Part shown: positions 13,701-29,600 of the stretch, in pieces | How positions within the stretch are numbered: the first letter of the stretch is position 1 | Layout: every line of letters starts with the position of its first letter | Assembly (NCBI GenBank): GCA_038373885.1 | Contig: JAWZYV010019552.1 | Location: 248,001-312,000 of the forward strand | DNA from: Cheiracanthium punctorium | Lineage: Eukaryota > Arthropoda > Arachnida > Araneae > Cheiracanthiidae | Direction of reading: 5' to 3' | DNA: 64,000 bases | Made by a program: the position numbers and the translations under genes | Notes under the pieces: model-generated | What the model was told of the DNA's origin: nothing | The model's database searches: none | Seen by the model: only the letters and a program-made list of their open reading frames with translations

Positions 13701-16700
13701 TTTTTACTTTAAATGAACAGGGTTCCCACACTTTTTCTCAGTATGAATTCCAGGAGAAAATATAATTTTTCCAGGAGTATACTTAAATACCTTTTCTAAC
13801 CAAGCATCATTGGAAACGCATTTTCTACCCCGCATCTTTGGGCAAATTGAAAAGGATGAAAATCTCAGGATGGTTTAAAATTTTACTAGTCACACGCGTA
13901 CAGATTATTTCCAACACAACTGCCGCAAAGGGCGAGCTTTGTAAACATGTACCCCGTGTACTAAAGAAGAGATAAGTGCATACAGCTCATACACTAATCA
14001 CGAAAGTCTTTCACAGTGACGTAAGAGCTAGCAGTTAGCGATAAAAGAGTTTGAGAATGCCAATGGGCTTAGTTGAGGAACAAAATTATTGGATATGAAG
14101 AGAGCAGGGAGGAATGTCTACAGCGAATTGTGCCGTCATTGGAACTTTGTGCGGTAAGCTTTCAGCCCACTGAAGTGATTACAATCCTTGTTTCCAAGTC
14201 CGTGGCAGGAACGTCAATATACATGGTGGTGGATTATAACACTTTAAACATGAGTCAGAAAAAAATTTCGGCAGATCGCACTTATGAAAATTTTTTTTTA
14301 ACATTTTAAATTCTAGAATTAAAACTAAAATAAACAATATTTCCAAGAGTCAATACTAAAATTTTCAGGAGTCTACAGAAAAATTAGTAAAATCCAGGAG
14401 TTTTCCAGGGCCCTTAATGTTTTAAATCGAAATCCAGGAGTTTTTAAGGATTTCCAGGAGGTGTATGAACCCTGAATGAAATATGCATTTCCTTTTATAT
14501 AGGCTTTTTATAATGTTATACTTAAATAAAATTTGATATAAACTGTTAACGTATTTGATACAAAAATTACTAAATTTACTACAAATACCAATAAAGAATC
14601 ATTAAAGGATTACTTTGGACAGATTCTTACCTTTCTCGGAATACTTATTAATTTTAATTAATAGTATTAAAATTGTTATAACAAATTCTGCCAGTTTAAA
14701 TTTGAAAAAAAGTGTGTTATAATCTTTACTAGCTATTGACAGTAAATCTTTCAATAGTACATTTCACATTGCAGATCGGGAAGAACTGTAAATGCTACAT
14801 ACACTATCTTCAATACAGATCTTATTTTGTAAACCATACCATAGATATATTTCACTTTGTTTGAAGTAAATGAATGTCCTTTAAACAATGCCCATAAAGC
14901 ATAATGCAATGGTATTATTTTGGTTGCTTCTACAAAAGAACTATAAATGTTATGTACACCCTTTTCAATTGGGTACATGCTCCTTATATGTCATTAATAT
15001 GTAAATTAATTTTGTCCATAATTACTTATATGTTTGCTGTTTTTATAGATTCTTAACAACCTGTGATTAAAGTGGTCTCTTTTAACCTTTCCGTAGGAGC
15101 AGAAATTGAAAGCAATGCAAGATGAACATGCACATGCGTGGCTTCATCAGGCAGAAAATAATTCATATAGAATGTAAAATGATTTTGAAGAATTTCATGT
15201 AAATTAGTTTAGTGTTTGCACTAGACAGTGGGATTGTGTGATTTCCACAACACCACACTAAATCCCACTCAAAAAATGACACTCGTGGGCTTTTCCCGCA
15301 TGCTGAGTTGTTCAATTTTGCTGAAGCAGCTAAAATATTTAATGGGATAAAGAATCAAAGATATCCTTAAATTGTATTGTTATCAAACTCATTAATATAT
15401 TATACAGCTAATTTTGATTGTAAAATGTGAAAAAATAAATAATTAAAAATGAATTTTTGAAAATAAACAAAATTATAAAATTCTCACTCAGATTTTAAAA
15501 AAATCTCACTTAATTTTGAAGCTAAAGTGGGTGAATCGCACCCATTTTTTCCCCCCTTTTCCTAGTGTGAACCCTGGTGTTGAAAACCTGCCCCATTCGA
15601 GATAATTTTTGCAGTGGCATTTCTCATCCTGGTGTTACCTTTCATAAAACTTGGTAACCATCCAAAAAAAGATTAACCTTTTCGCCACGGCCTTACTGTG
15701 AAGCATTTTTGACCCAAAAACAGGCGGAATCGTAAGATTTTCATTTCCCTACTTTTGAGTTGAAGAGTCACAGCCTTACACCTTTTGTTTGGCGGTGGGG
15801 GGGTTGTGGGAGGCGGGGAGGAAGAGGCAGATATTACTCACTTACACAAGTCCTCAAACAAAATGTAAATGTGGATGACAGCACTCCCGGTCAGTTGACT
15901 AATCACTTTTCGCCCCAGTCAATCATCTACAAACCACCTTACACTCCTGGAGTATAAGAAAAGAAATTCCCGCACTCCAGAAATTCCTTATCCATCTTCC
16001 ATGAAGGAGTGAATGGATTTACCGACCACACAGAGGGGAAAGAAGTGTTGGGTACGGCAATGTGTACCAGCGCCATTCTTCAGTCACATTTATTTTGTGG
16101 TACAACTGTTGTACCGCCGGTGCCAGAAGGTTAAACGATCAATTCAACTGTATAAATATGAAATAAACATCTTAATAAAAAGGGTATTTTTTTTTTTTTT
16201 TGTATTTTAGAAATGCAATGTAATAAAATAATAATAAACCTCAAAACTTGGGCAGTCTGCTTTACTCCTCAGCAAAGTGGTTGGGATATCGCTTTCAGCA
16301 TATTCATCTTCCAGATCAATGATATAAGCCATTCTATTTGGAAGAAATAGTTCACTTTTTTCAGGATACTGGCTTTTGAATATAGTTCTGTAGATATTCT
16401 TTCCTGAAAAGATAACAAAATAACGTAAAAATAAAATGGTCACTGGAAAGTGTGTGGCGAAAATGGACAATATAATATAATCATTACAATAATACAAGGC
16501 AAATAATATCAAAATTAACCCTTTGAGGCGCAACCCTTTCCCAATGCTGAAAAAAGGGCAGCCGTTGCCATCGCTCGACTTAACTACCAGCAAGATGGCG
16601 GACGATCGAAACGTTCATCGCTCGCCACAGATCTAGAGACCCTTTTTTGACGACAGCTGGCTGTGCGCGAGCACAGCCAGCTGTCGTCAAAAAAGGGTCT

Positions 16701-17666
16701 CTAGATCTGTGGCACGCGATGAACGTTTCGATCGTCCGCCATCTTGCTGGTAGTTAAGTCGAGCGATGGCAACGGCTGCCCTTTTTTCAGCATTGGGCAA
16801 TCTATCCAGCTGTTCTCGCGTTCTTCCATTTTTCGGCAGATGTCAGTGGTGCTAAAAATAATCGTGACAATTTTTTTACGGGAATGACGTGCTAAAAAGT
16901 AAAGGATTCTCGTGGAGCTATGTCACCCGCAACTATTTTTATAAAAATCCAATCTATTCTTCGTGACCTTCAACAGTCAAAACGTCAACAGTTTGGTGGT
17001 CTCAGAGCGAAACCACTGCGCGTTAAAGGGTTAAAGAGGGAAATAAAGCATAAATATACCTAATTTTGTTTTGAACTGGATTTCTTCTTCTTCGCCTTTA
17101 ACCCTAAAAGATTTAAAAGAGAAGAATGTCAAGAAACAACAATAATAAATAAAAACTCTGCAATTCTCTAAAAATCATTTTAAATTTAAAAATGTTTTAA
17201 GCTCGAAAAAAAAAAAAAAGAAATATTTTCAAAATAAACATTTTTTGCTTCACATTTATTAATCATTATCAAACATTATGTTGGAAAACAAAGCTAGAAT
17301 TTAAATTCCAAAAAATATCTTAGATTGATAAATAAACATAAGAAAAAGAATGGTGTTAAAGACAGCTAAATTTTATTTACACATAAGTGTCAAGGAATAC
17401 AAAGATAGTCTCTTGCAGTTAAAATGTCATATGTTTAGTTCAAGGTTTTTTTACTAGATTCCCTAATTTTTCCAGTAACTAAAATTCCTGGTTATTCCTC
17501 TGTTCCCACATAACTCTAGGTCAGCGGCCACCTCTATTTATATATACTGTCAGAAGTAGTAATTAGTAATAAAAATTTAACTTTTCAGGTCTGAATTAAT
17601 TTTTTGCAAGGAAAATCCTTCCCCCACTCCCCTAATTTCAACAAATAGGCACAAGAGGGGGCACAG

Positions 17667-17698
<32 letters not shown>

Positions 17699-20600
17699 GC
17701 TATTATTCAAAAATTTAAAAAGTATGCCATAATTAAATTAACCTGTTTTGCAACACTGTGGAAATAAGTCACTGTCACAATTCATCTTGAAGTTGCAGCC
17801 TTTTTTTTTTTTAAGTATCACTGCTGAAAAAAAAAAAAAAAACAGACAAGCTTTACTTCTTTGGATTTTGGATTTGAGCAGTCAATTATCTCTCTTATCC
17901 AATAATCAATATACTTGCTTTAAATTAAAGCATAAACTTTCTCTATTGCATGGAATTAATGTACCCTATTTTATTGACAAATTTAGTAAAACTTTTAAAA
18001 TTGTATTTTTTAAATAGTATTTTTTATGTTTTTTTTTTTTTTTAATTTACTTTCTTAGACATAGACTACCCTTTTTCTAAATGTAAGTGATAAGACAGGA
18101 GAGACTCTATAAAAACTAAATTTTTTATTTTAATATTTGCATATTAAATAACACAGCCCTTTGTAAAAAAAAAAAAAATGCCATGCCTAAAAGCTACTCT
18201 TTATTAGGCAAAATTGCAAAATTTTTTCAATCACTTAAGGTTTAAAAGAAAATTGCCTGTAACATCTATTTTGAATCACAGAGTATAAATATAAATATGC
18301 TTATTACATTTAAAAAAAAAAAAGAGATACAGAACCCACTTGCTTGATTTACAAAGAAATGAATGAATGAAAAAAAAAAAAAAAAAAATCACAAATATTT
18401 CCACTGCCCACTTACTTATTGTGCTTTATAAGCAAGCTTTCCATCTCCTCTTCTTCCTTCTCCTTGTAGTTTATTTCACTTCTGACCTACACTCAAATAA
18501 AATAAAATAATCATCATCACCCGTTAAGGAAAAGAAACAGAAATAATAATATTGGTACAGTAGAACTCCAACAATCCAAAATCCGACTATCCGAATCGCT
18601 TTCAGAATTTCAGAAAAAAAAGAATTAAGACAGAAACGGAAAGGGGAGAGACAAGAGAATATGAGGATGACGTATCACTTGAAGAATTCTGAAAATTCTT
18701 GGATGTTTAGAAGTTAGTGCTGAAGATAGAGTGGATGGTGTGTTGATTCGTCAAATCCTGGGTTTCAAATTCTAAATGATGATGAACTTATTGAAAGTGT
18801 CAAGAAAGAAGATGGCCTTAATGTGTCCAAGTTGAAGTGGATACGAGGCCACCATCTAATGAAGCATTTGCCGGCCTTGAAACTGGATTGAAATGAAGGG
18901 AGCGTCAGTCCGAGTGTGACCACATGCAACGTCTCACTGTCAAGCAGATGCGGGACTTGGCTGCCCAAAAACGGATGAAGGGAATCAAAGAGCTTACTTT
19001 GATCAAGATGTTCAGCAAGCAATGACTTTCATTTACAGTATGGTACTGAATAGCACTTGGAAGTACGTTTAACATGTATAAGTGTTGCCTTTTCATTTAA
19101 TTAATTAAAAATCCTTTTTCTTTAAAAAGAGTTTTTTTCTCCCATTTTCAACATACATGCAGTAATTAATTAAAATACATACTAGAACCCTTTTTCAGAA
19201 AAAATCCAACTATTCGAATTTTTGAATATCCAAATTGGGTCTGGCCCCCAATTGATTCGGATGACTGGACTTCTACTGTATATCATTGAAGAAAATTAAA
19301 TTTACAATTAGTTACAAGGTTTGAAGAGTTAATCCAGGAATAGAAATTAAGACAGATTTTTATAAAACCAAAAGCATTATAAAAGCTTATCTGCAAACCC
19401 GGGAAAACTAACATCAGTAAAATTGTGTGCTCATTTCAGTAAATTTACATTCACATCAGTGAAAAAGTTTATTTTTTGTTAATAACTAGTGTTCTCGTTA
19501 CTACTTGTTAAACTAAGTTTATTTCTTGTCAAAATGTTCTTTTATTTTAAATATCATTTTCATTTACAACTGAACCTGCTCTACTTAGTGAATTTTTTTT
19601 TTTTCCTGGATTTCTTGGTGGGGGAAGGTTAAAAAAATTAAATTTATAATCAGAATCAGTTTTTATTCTTACAGCATTGGCGCTTTAAATTAAAGAGTAC
19701 TAAAGGGAAAAATATTTACTCACAAGAGGAGTGGAAAAAGATTGGGATTGAAAATCTAAACCTGCCCTATTCAATGAAGCTTTTTTTTTTTTTTTTTTTC
19801 CTTCTTTATTGGTTTCCTTGAGAGAGAATAGGCAGGAGGGTCATAAAAAATTAAATTTAAATTCAAAATAGGAATCAATTTTTACTCTTGCAGCATTGGA
19901 CATTTATAAATGAATGTTGAAGGGAAAATATATATTCTCTAGACGGATGGAAAAAGATTACATTGAAAAAAGTTGATACCTTTGAAAATCACCAAACTAT
20001 TCCATAAAATTACTCATCATATCCATATATAAGTAAAGTAGCAATAAAATCTATATATTTTACAGATAATCTGTAAAATTTGGCTGGTATGTAGAAGGAT
20101 ACCAGTCAACTGCATTTAACTCTTCAGTACAAAGTGTATCACAGTTGATACATAATTTATTTTACTGACATATAAAAGAGACAGTATATTTCTTGTCCTG
20201 GCACAAACTGTATGAATTCTGATACATAAAATAGTCATTTAATTACTTTTTCAACCTGCTTCTGTTAATAAATAGCAGAACAAAAGTATTCTTTAAAGTT
20301 GCAATTGAAATTCATCATTTTTAGCTCAGACAAGCATAAAATGGAACAGTACGTATTTTTAATCTTATAGAACCATTTTTCATCTAAGATAATCTTATTT
20401 CATATTGCTCAGATACACGGCTTCTGAACTTTATTAAATTGATACTTAATTTTTCTGTGGTAATATATAAACCAACCATTTCAATAATAATTCTTATTTT
20501 GAATTTTAAAAAACAATGCAGCAATAGGTCAGTTTCACATTCAACAAATATTGTTTGTACGTAGCAGAAAGGAAACAGAGGGGGGGGGGGGACCTAGTTT

Positions 20601-23600
20601 ATAGCTTTGCAATATTAAAAACACATTATTTAAAGTTTGTAGAAAGTGCACTTCTAGCACACCATTCAAGGGTTGATCTAGGAATTCTTTTCCAGGGTCC
20701 CACTGGGAAATTGTGAATTTCGACACTTATTTTTATGAATTTTTATCCCAATTTTTAATCATTGTTACTTTCTTTGTTAAAATAAATGAGAATGTAGTGA
20801 AAAATGATAATGAGTGGGTGTTTTAATCGATTGTATTTTTGTGAAGGGTCTGCAAAAAGGACCCAATATTCATCTGCATCGACCCCTGCCATTACACAGT
20901 TGTTTTCAGTTGACTGACTGCTTTTGCTGAAGTAAAGTTCTCCACCCCTTCTTGATTTGTGCATGTGCTATGTCATTCACAAATTCTTCTGCTGCATACA
21001 TTTCCTCTTTGATAACTGTAACATCTACATGTATGGTTGGCTAACTTTTAACATTCTCTAAATCTATTGAAATGTGGGTGAATTGAAACAGACATGATAA
21101 AGCTGAATCATTTTCATCTTCTTTTCCCCAATTTTTTACATTTTAAGGTGTATTTTACATAATTACAACAAATTTCTGGATCGTTAATGATAACTTTGTC
21201 TGTTATAATTCTTTTAAACAGATTTTGATTGGGTTTGATGTGTATAGGAATTTCTTTTGCAGCTGCGTTTAATACTTTTATTGTGATACCACAACAACTT
21301 GGGGTAACATTAGTGAAATTTTGCTTTAATATTTGCACACAGTCTACTGTATTTACTTCAGGGTTTTTACAGATTTCACAGCTTTTGCTTCACTGACTTT
21401 CCCTAACATCTATCACGCTCTTCCCTGACTTTATCTAGCGTGCTTTCCCGAATTTTGTGTTTCTATTTTTAACATTACATCCTTTAATTAATAACTTTAT
21501 ATATATATTTCCCCCTTTTTTTACGAATAATAATAAAATTAATATATACAAGAACCTTATTTCACATCACTGGATTCTAACAAAAACCATGTTTGATAAT
21601 TTAGGATAAAATTGAGCCTATTTCAACTCCACAAGATAGGCTCATAAAGAACACATTTTAAAATTATTTATAAGGTTAAATGAGAAAATGAAAATAAAAC
21701 AATTTCTATACTTAGGTTCAAACAGGCAATATTTTCTTGATTTGACCGCAAAATTCAATTTTTCTTGCATCTCCCTGACCTTTCTTCAATTTCTGCTAAC
21801 TTCCCTGACCAAAAATCATTTCCCTGACTTTCCAGGTCTGTAGAAACCCTGTCTTTATTCATTCTTTGTAAATTCTACAAATGTTTTAGAATAATTCGCA
21901 GTGCAAAACCACACATAGTTTCCTCGCTTCACACACACACACACAAAAAAAAAAAGAGTTGTGGAAACTTACCTTTTGTAGAAGGGCGTAATCAAGACCT
22001 TTTACCAAGTGAGTATGCTCCATGTCACCACCCAAGAATTTGGATTCCTGGATCATTTGACGACGACGTTCCGCAGCATCGAGACCACTGTAGACATGAA
22101 GTAAGATTGATTTAAACATTCCAATACACAGTAGGATAATTTAATCAACAGGCCTTTAAAAAATCTGTCTAACTAGAATTTTTAACTATTATAGGGTAGA
22201 AAATTATATTGAATAAAATTGAAAAAATATAGAATTTTCACAATTCAAATGAGATTTTTTTCAAAAAAAAGCACTTGTTTTTGCTGCCATTAGATATAAA
22301 ATTAGAGGGAAGGGAGAGAATAAAAATATGAGTGTTTTCACACTAATTGTTAAGTTAAATATCAAATATTAAATAAATATACTTGTTTAAACTATTCATT
22401 AAGAAATACATGGCTACTTTGTGTCTGTTGCAAAAGCTGCTTTGAAATGGCACAGCTAGTTTGCATCGTGGATAGATTTAGGAGAAAAAATAGAGAAAAT
22501 TTCCATTACTCCTGATTGCTGTCCCTTCTTACGTGAAGATTTGGGAAATACATAAAGCTCTTCAAAATCCACTGACAAATGGTGTGTGTTTTTTGTTGTG
22601 CTCCTGATTAATACTTAGCTTATTGCTTTATGCATTAAAATGTATCAGGTTGTAACGAAAGTTTTCTGCCAGATTTGCTTGAGTCAGCTGATGAGGTGCC
22701 CAGTGATTGGCCTTATACGTTAAGTTTATGCGATGCTTAGCACAACTACTGGACATGGCACTAAAGTCTAATTCTTTTAGCTAGCTCTCGAGTGGATGCA
22801 TATTTTACTTTCTTCTACAAATTCTCGTAGGCGGGCCTCATCAGCATTAGTAGGCCGGCCAGAGCGCTCTGCTTCTTAAATGTCCTAGTCCTCGTTTTTG
22901 AACTTTCAGTACCAAATCTTCACAGTGTCATATGATACAACAGTGGTACCTTAAGCTGTACACATGATTTAGTGTCATTCTGTAGCTCACTTTTTGCAAC
23001 AGAACTGAGAGCAAATGATGGTTCAATCGGGTAGCGTGATAGTTCCATTTCAGACGCCTTAATCATAACAATATTGTTTTACAGATTTCACAACACAGTG
23101 CTCTAAAACAAGACTTTTTCTTTCAAATAACAAAAATCGTTTGACAAAATATTGGCAAAGACACCAACGCAAACTGTTTGTGCAGACAATACTTGCAGTG
23201 GAGGGAAAACTTTCGTTACAACCTAATAGTATGGTTCCTTTAAAATATTATACACAGTACAAAACAAGATACAGTCGAACCTCGAATTAACAAATTGATT
23301 GGGACCCACAATTCCGTTCGTTAAATGAAAGCAATTCCTTCAATCGAATATGAATTTTTGTAAAGAGTATGGTATAAAAATATCAATGCAAGATACCCTA
23401 AGATATTGATATGAAAAAAAGAATGATTATTGTTTACTGCGAGCTTAAAAATGATAAGTATACGTTAGGAGATCCTCTTTAAAATTATTATCTAAATTCT
23501 TTAATGTCACTTGTTCTTAAAACTTAATACATAATACATACATACTTATTGGCACCAAGGAAAGAAATCCTTGATAGTGCTTTGTGTTTGTGGCTGTGTT

Positions 23601-26600
23601 TTGAAGGCACATAAAATTTCCAAAGCTTTTTGTCGATATTCATTTTGTGTGCGAAAAATTCAAAGTTTTAGTTTTATGTGCGAATTTTATTTCAGCGATT
23701 GTTATTTGTTCAATCACTGAAAATTCATTCAATAAGAGCATTTTAGCACCCTTTTTGTCGGGACAGAAAAAATATTCATTAAATCAAAGTACGTTTAATC
23801 GAGGCTCGACTGTACAAGTTTCTAGCAAAGTCAAAATAAAGCTGAAAAATTTTTGACAAAGTTAAGTAAAAGATTTGCAACAAATGCAAGTTAGAGTGAC
23901 CTACCATAGAGAAGACAGTACCTATTTTATTATAGTATATCTCTCTCTACAATAAAACCTGCACTGAAAAGCCATAGCTGGATAAATCAGTTTAGGTTCT
24001 GAATTTTTGGGTAATATTACACTTTCATGAAGTATAGTTTAGTGGATGCATAAATAATGCTCTAAAATAGTACGTAAAAATATTTATTGAATTAATAAAT
24101 TATTTCAGGATTGTATTCTGTCTTACGAGCTGGTGTAATGGTACTTTTTTTCATGCTTTCAGTTATCAAAGCAATCAATAAGAGCTCTTGTCTTGAAAGA
24201 TGTAGCCAATATTTGACCAAAAAGCCATTTGAGCCATTCAATGATTTTAAATGAGAATCTATATTATACAAGCATATATATTAGGAGTTTTAAATTTGCA
24301 TAAACCTCAAAATTGGATCATTTTAAATCTTTCAAAAAAGTAGTGATTTTGACCGCTGATTGTAATTAAAGGCAAAAAACAAAAAATGCAATAATGGTTG
24401 TTCATTTTAAGCAATCGAATATACAACAGGATCATTCAACACATATATTTAAAAAAATTATTTTACAAGAACTTTTAATTATGAAAAACTATTCCACTGA
24501 GTAAAATTGAACAAAATTCAAATTGTGTTTTCAGATTGTGTACGAGGTTAATAACTTACGATTTTGCATCGGGTGCCACAGCTCGATAACCTGCTGCCGA
24601 AGTGATAGGATCTTCATTCTGATAGTCTGGATTAGCACCATCTCGTCTCTCTTTGGCCTGTAAAACAGAAAACAAGAATCAATCAACGGACAAATTTATA
24701 AAACAGCAAAAGGGTTGTTCCATTGTGACGCTTGTAACATTTATGCAATAAAATAAAAAATTTTGGTACTTGTGTATTATACCGTCGACGTTTTCACCAA
24801 AAACTTTTTTCACCTAGTTGGTGTGGCTAAGGTCGGGTTACCTTAAAATACTTCTGGTCAAATATTTGCATACCACTCGAGTTGCCATAAAAATAAAAAC
24901 CAATAGATACTGGATTCTTTATTTGTATGTGTACATTGATTTAAAGCACTGGATTCAAAATAAATAAAGTCATCCATATTTAGCTTAAACACAAGCGTAT
25001 TATTCTGAAATAGCTCCTACATAAAGTACTGACATCACGGCTCTAGTTAAATGAAATACGCAGTTTAAAAAACACAAAAATTTTGGTGTATTATAAACAT
25101 AAACCTATTTAATAAATACTTAAATTCCGTCAAGACATTCAAAACATTTTTTAGAAATACACAAACTTTTTAAAATAAGTACAACACAAACGCAGTTCAT
25201 CAAATGGCGCTTTGGCAACCTACACATAACATTCCGCTTAATGCAAACTCCGCAGTTAATAACACACACTTTTCATATTATTCCCATTACAATGCTATGT
25301 TAAATGCTTAAAATTCGTTAAATGATAAATCAATTTTAAAAATCAAGCACACGCATAAAAATTTATAAATTTTAAAAGAAACATGATTCATTTTATCCAT
25401 AGAAGAACAAACGGTATTTTGATGCTCATTATCGCATGAGCAATAGTAACGGAACTGTAGAGTACAAACCCATGTCGAGTAATCTCTTCACTTGGCATGT
25501 CGACGGTATAATACACAAGTACAAAAAATTTTTAATTACTTACTATTTAAAAGTACAATTATTTTAAGCTCTTTTAAATCTATAGTCTCCAAAAAGTTCC
25601 CGGACTGATGCCTTATGGATATCATTTGGATATTTATTTAGCTAAATTTCTTTGTATCTTTTGTACAATTTACATTTAAATGTATCACATGGAGTGCAAT
25701 TCTATGATTGTGTCATGAACTCATTTCACTACGAAGAACAAAACAACATAGAACTCTATTCTCACATAACTTGAATGCCAAAAGAGCCAAAACAATAAAA
25801 TAAAAAATCTGGAGTGACTCCACTCGACTTTCTGAACACTTACGATTCAGATCATTACCAAGCATTTAAACAAATTTTAATCGATGAATAATTCAAACAT
25901 ATATACCAAATCGAAACTCAATCAAATGTGCCGTTTAAACGCTAGTGCGCTTTCAAGATTTACTCCCCATATGCCATAATGTAAAAGAAATCTTTGTCAT
26001 ATCCCTGTAGAAAAACTATTAAATCCTATACACATCCAAATCAATACCGGTCTTACGATGGCAGTATATAATATATTATTTTATTAATTTAATCAAAATT
26101 AATAGCAATTGTAGTTCCTTAGCAAATGGTTAGGAATGTACATGACCCTTGTAACATAGCTTTAAAAAAAGTTTTAAATAAAACTCTCAACTAGTAAGGG
26201 AAATAAATTTGTGTTAACAGTTTAGTTTTGAATTTTAATACAACATCACGGATTATAATTACATCTTTTACAAAATGCAAAAGAAAATCTCAGAATGCTA
26301 AATAAACAGAAGCCACTTTTGCCGAGAATGCACACAGGATTCAGACCTTTAAGCATAACTGAACTGGCATTTGAAATAGAATTAACTTTTCCCATCTTAA
26401 CATTATCTTCCTCCTAAAAAATTGAAAGTCGAAGAAAGAAAAAAAAATATTATTTTTGTCAAAGCTTTTTTAAGAAATCAACCAGTTTAAACCAAAGACA
26501 GCAAATTTTGAATTTTAAAAATGGTGATGATAATTTGCTTTGAATTTGTATTTGCTCTGGTGTCTGATATTTTTTCAGGCTCCTTAAAATATGCAGTTAT

Positions 26601-29600
26601 TATTTTTTTTTAGTATTAAAGTAACATTTTAGCATTTTGCTTCATTTTTGCTAAAGTAATTCTTCCTCTAGTTTACACCTTGTAAGATACAAGTTAATTT
26701 TTGATGAGACACTAACTACTACAATGTTATGTTAGTCACATCTCTTAAATTACCAAAATAATTAGCATTTCATCACATATTAAAACATATACTACAGTTT
26801 CTTTATTCACAAATACACTATACATATTGTAACGTTACAGAAATTCTTTTAACTTTTAAGTTATCAACAGTTTATTTTAAACTTGTAAATCATAATGACT
26901 TTTCTTATGCAGCATTACAGGTAAAAGTCATTTGAATCTTATAGTCCTTTATCCAAGAGTTAACCGAATTTGCATCTATTATTCGCAGGAAAGACATATT
27001 GGATTTTTTCTGTTAACAAAATCACGTGCAGATATACTTGACTTACCCTGTCTCTGTACTTTTGGGCAAGTTCAGCCAATTTATCTTCTTGTTGCTTATT
27101 CAATGTAGCATAGTACCTGCAATGAAGGGCAAAAACGTTTTACTAAGTCAATTGCCGCATTAGAATCAATAAAAAATATAACTGAAATTCAATAATGTCA
27201 AAATAAGTATGAAGCATATTATTTCAGTATGCATTCACACGTTAGAACATGTAGACATGCATACATACACATAAGATTGAAAAAGGATCTAGCAGCATTA
27301 AGATATGGATTTATTCACAATTTAAGATTGATTAACAAGGTGTCTATTATTGTCAACAGGCTAAAATTGGTAGCATTTGCAGAATCACAAGTGTAAAAAA
27401 AAGAAAAAAAAAGTTGACAAAATAGAATACAATTTCTTAATTTCAGTGTAGAAGAAATTTCGCCATAGTTTAAAAATATATTAGTGATATCCTGAATGAA
27501 AAAAATACACAAGATCAAATAATAAAATTAATTTTCCTTTTTATTTACTTATTATATTTTATTGTTCTCTCTTATATATACGATCACACTTATCATACAT
27601 AATTGAATACAAGTAACAAATTTTCTAGTAAGAAAAATTAGTACATTTTTAAAATCCAGTTTATATCTTTTTTTTGTTGTTGTTGTTTCTCTCTTTCATA
27701 TACATATTACTTTTAACGAATACACAGGGTGTCCTCAAAAGGCAGTAATGGTCTTTAATTCTTTTTCTATTAGAGATAAGTGGGCAATGTAAATTGAAAG
27801 AATGTTCAAAATAAGGTAAGAAAAAAGACTACTTTATGAAATAATTTTTCTCATAAATTTTAAAAAGTGACACTTTTTTAGTTTGTATAAGACCCCCCCC
27901 CCTCCTGTACAAAAAAATTCCCAATTAGAAAAAATATGCCCCATACACTAATACAAATTGTATGGGGTACATTAAAGGAAAGACATTTAATTTGTCTTTT
28001 TTCGCTCTTTACTCTCGCTCTGAGCAAATCATTTAAAAGGTAAATTCCTAAAATATATGTAAATATGAAAATAAATGTAGTTCTAAAAACACACACACAA
28101 ACTTTTATTCCATAAATATTGATCTCAGGCATGCATATACAATATAGTACAAAATTACCTAAAAAAGGGGTGGGGCAAAATTTCATGGTATTGATTAAAA
28201 TTTTCAGGCAATTAAATATAAATACAAAATGTGAATTTTTATACAGACCCTATACAAAAATTGGAAGTTAGTAAAATATGCCCAATACATTAATGAGGTG
28301 ATGTACAAACTTTGAGCATTTTATTCTAAAAAATGTCAGAAATGCAAAAACAAATATATGCTGACTACCTCTTTTCAATGGTGATCCAAAGGACAAAATC
28401 AGGTCAGATGATTGTGTTCCAAGGGATGTACACATGTTACAGATGAAAACGATGAAAACATTGATTACATAAAAACATAATACTTCTGCTATAATGGTAT
28501 TGTATAGGTCCTCATCAACTTTGTTTGAACAGAGTAGGGATGCACCAAATATTCGGTTGGTATTCATATACTGCCTATTCGGCAGACAAACCGAATATTC
28601 AGTTTGGCCAAATATTTTTTTAATATTCGGCAGCTGAATAGTAAACAATTTAAGTATTTGACAATTGGTAAACAAATACATATTTTTTAAATCATGGATA
28701 AAAGATATGGTATAGTACCATAATACTAAATTAATTGAAGTTGTTACTTATTAATATCACAATCAAATTACTTTTAAAGTAAGAGAAAACACTCAGATGT
28801 TAAATTTAAGTTTTGTTGCTTTTCAATTTTTTTGAAATCTTAGTAAGGGATGTAAAATTCATAACTCATTTATAGATAAAACAGTAACCAGGAAAAAAAA
28901 AAAAAACTCATAACATTAAGTGTTCATAAATATGTAAAGTCAGTTAACTGCTAATTTTTTAAAATAAAATATGCAGGTAAAAAAAATTATCACCACTTCA
29001 CTAGTATTTTAAAAAGTTATTAATACTATATAACAGAAACACTTGGATATTAAACTTTGCAGCATTTTAATTTCAGAATTTTTACACCATGTGAAATATT
29101 CAATATTGTTTAAAAACAAACTAACTAAATTAATCATTGCAATCAAAGTTTAATAATGATTTAATAAATTTTAACCAAATATTCGGTGTTTGATCGAATA
29201 TTTGGTTATAATTTTAACCAAATATTCTATATTCGTTATTCGGCAAAATATGGTATTCGGTGCATCCCTATATAATCTGAGCCTTCCTACGATATCAGTA
29301 CAAGGACACATTTTATTTATTTTTTGGTGCAGGGGCCATATAAAACTTTAAATTTTGTATTTATTTAAACTGAATCTCCTGAAAATTTTAATTGATACCA
29401 TAAAATTCTGTACTTTTTTTATGCAACATTGGAATTATATTGATACTATATACTTGCAATATATTGCAGTTATACTGCAATTTATTGCAACGTTGTCTAT
29501 AATCAATACTTAAGGAATAAAAGACGAGGTCAGCAGTTTTGGAACACCCTGTCTGTATGTATACGTGTGTGTGTGCGAGAAAATTATACTTTTTTTTAGG

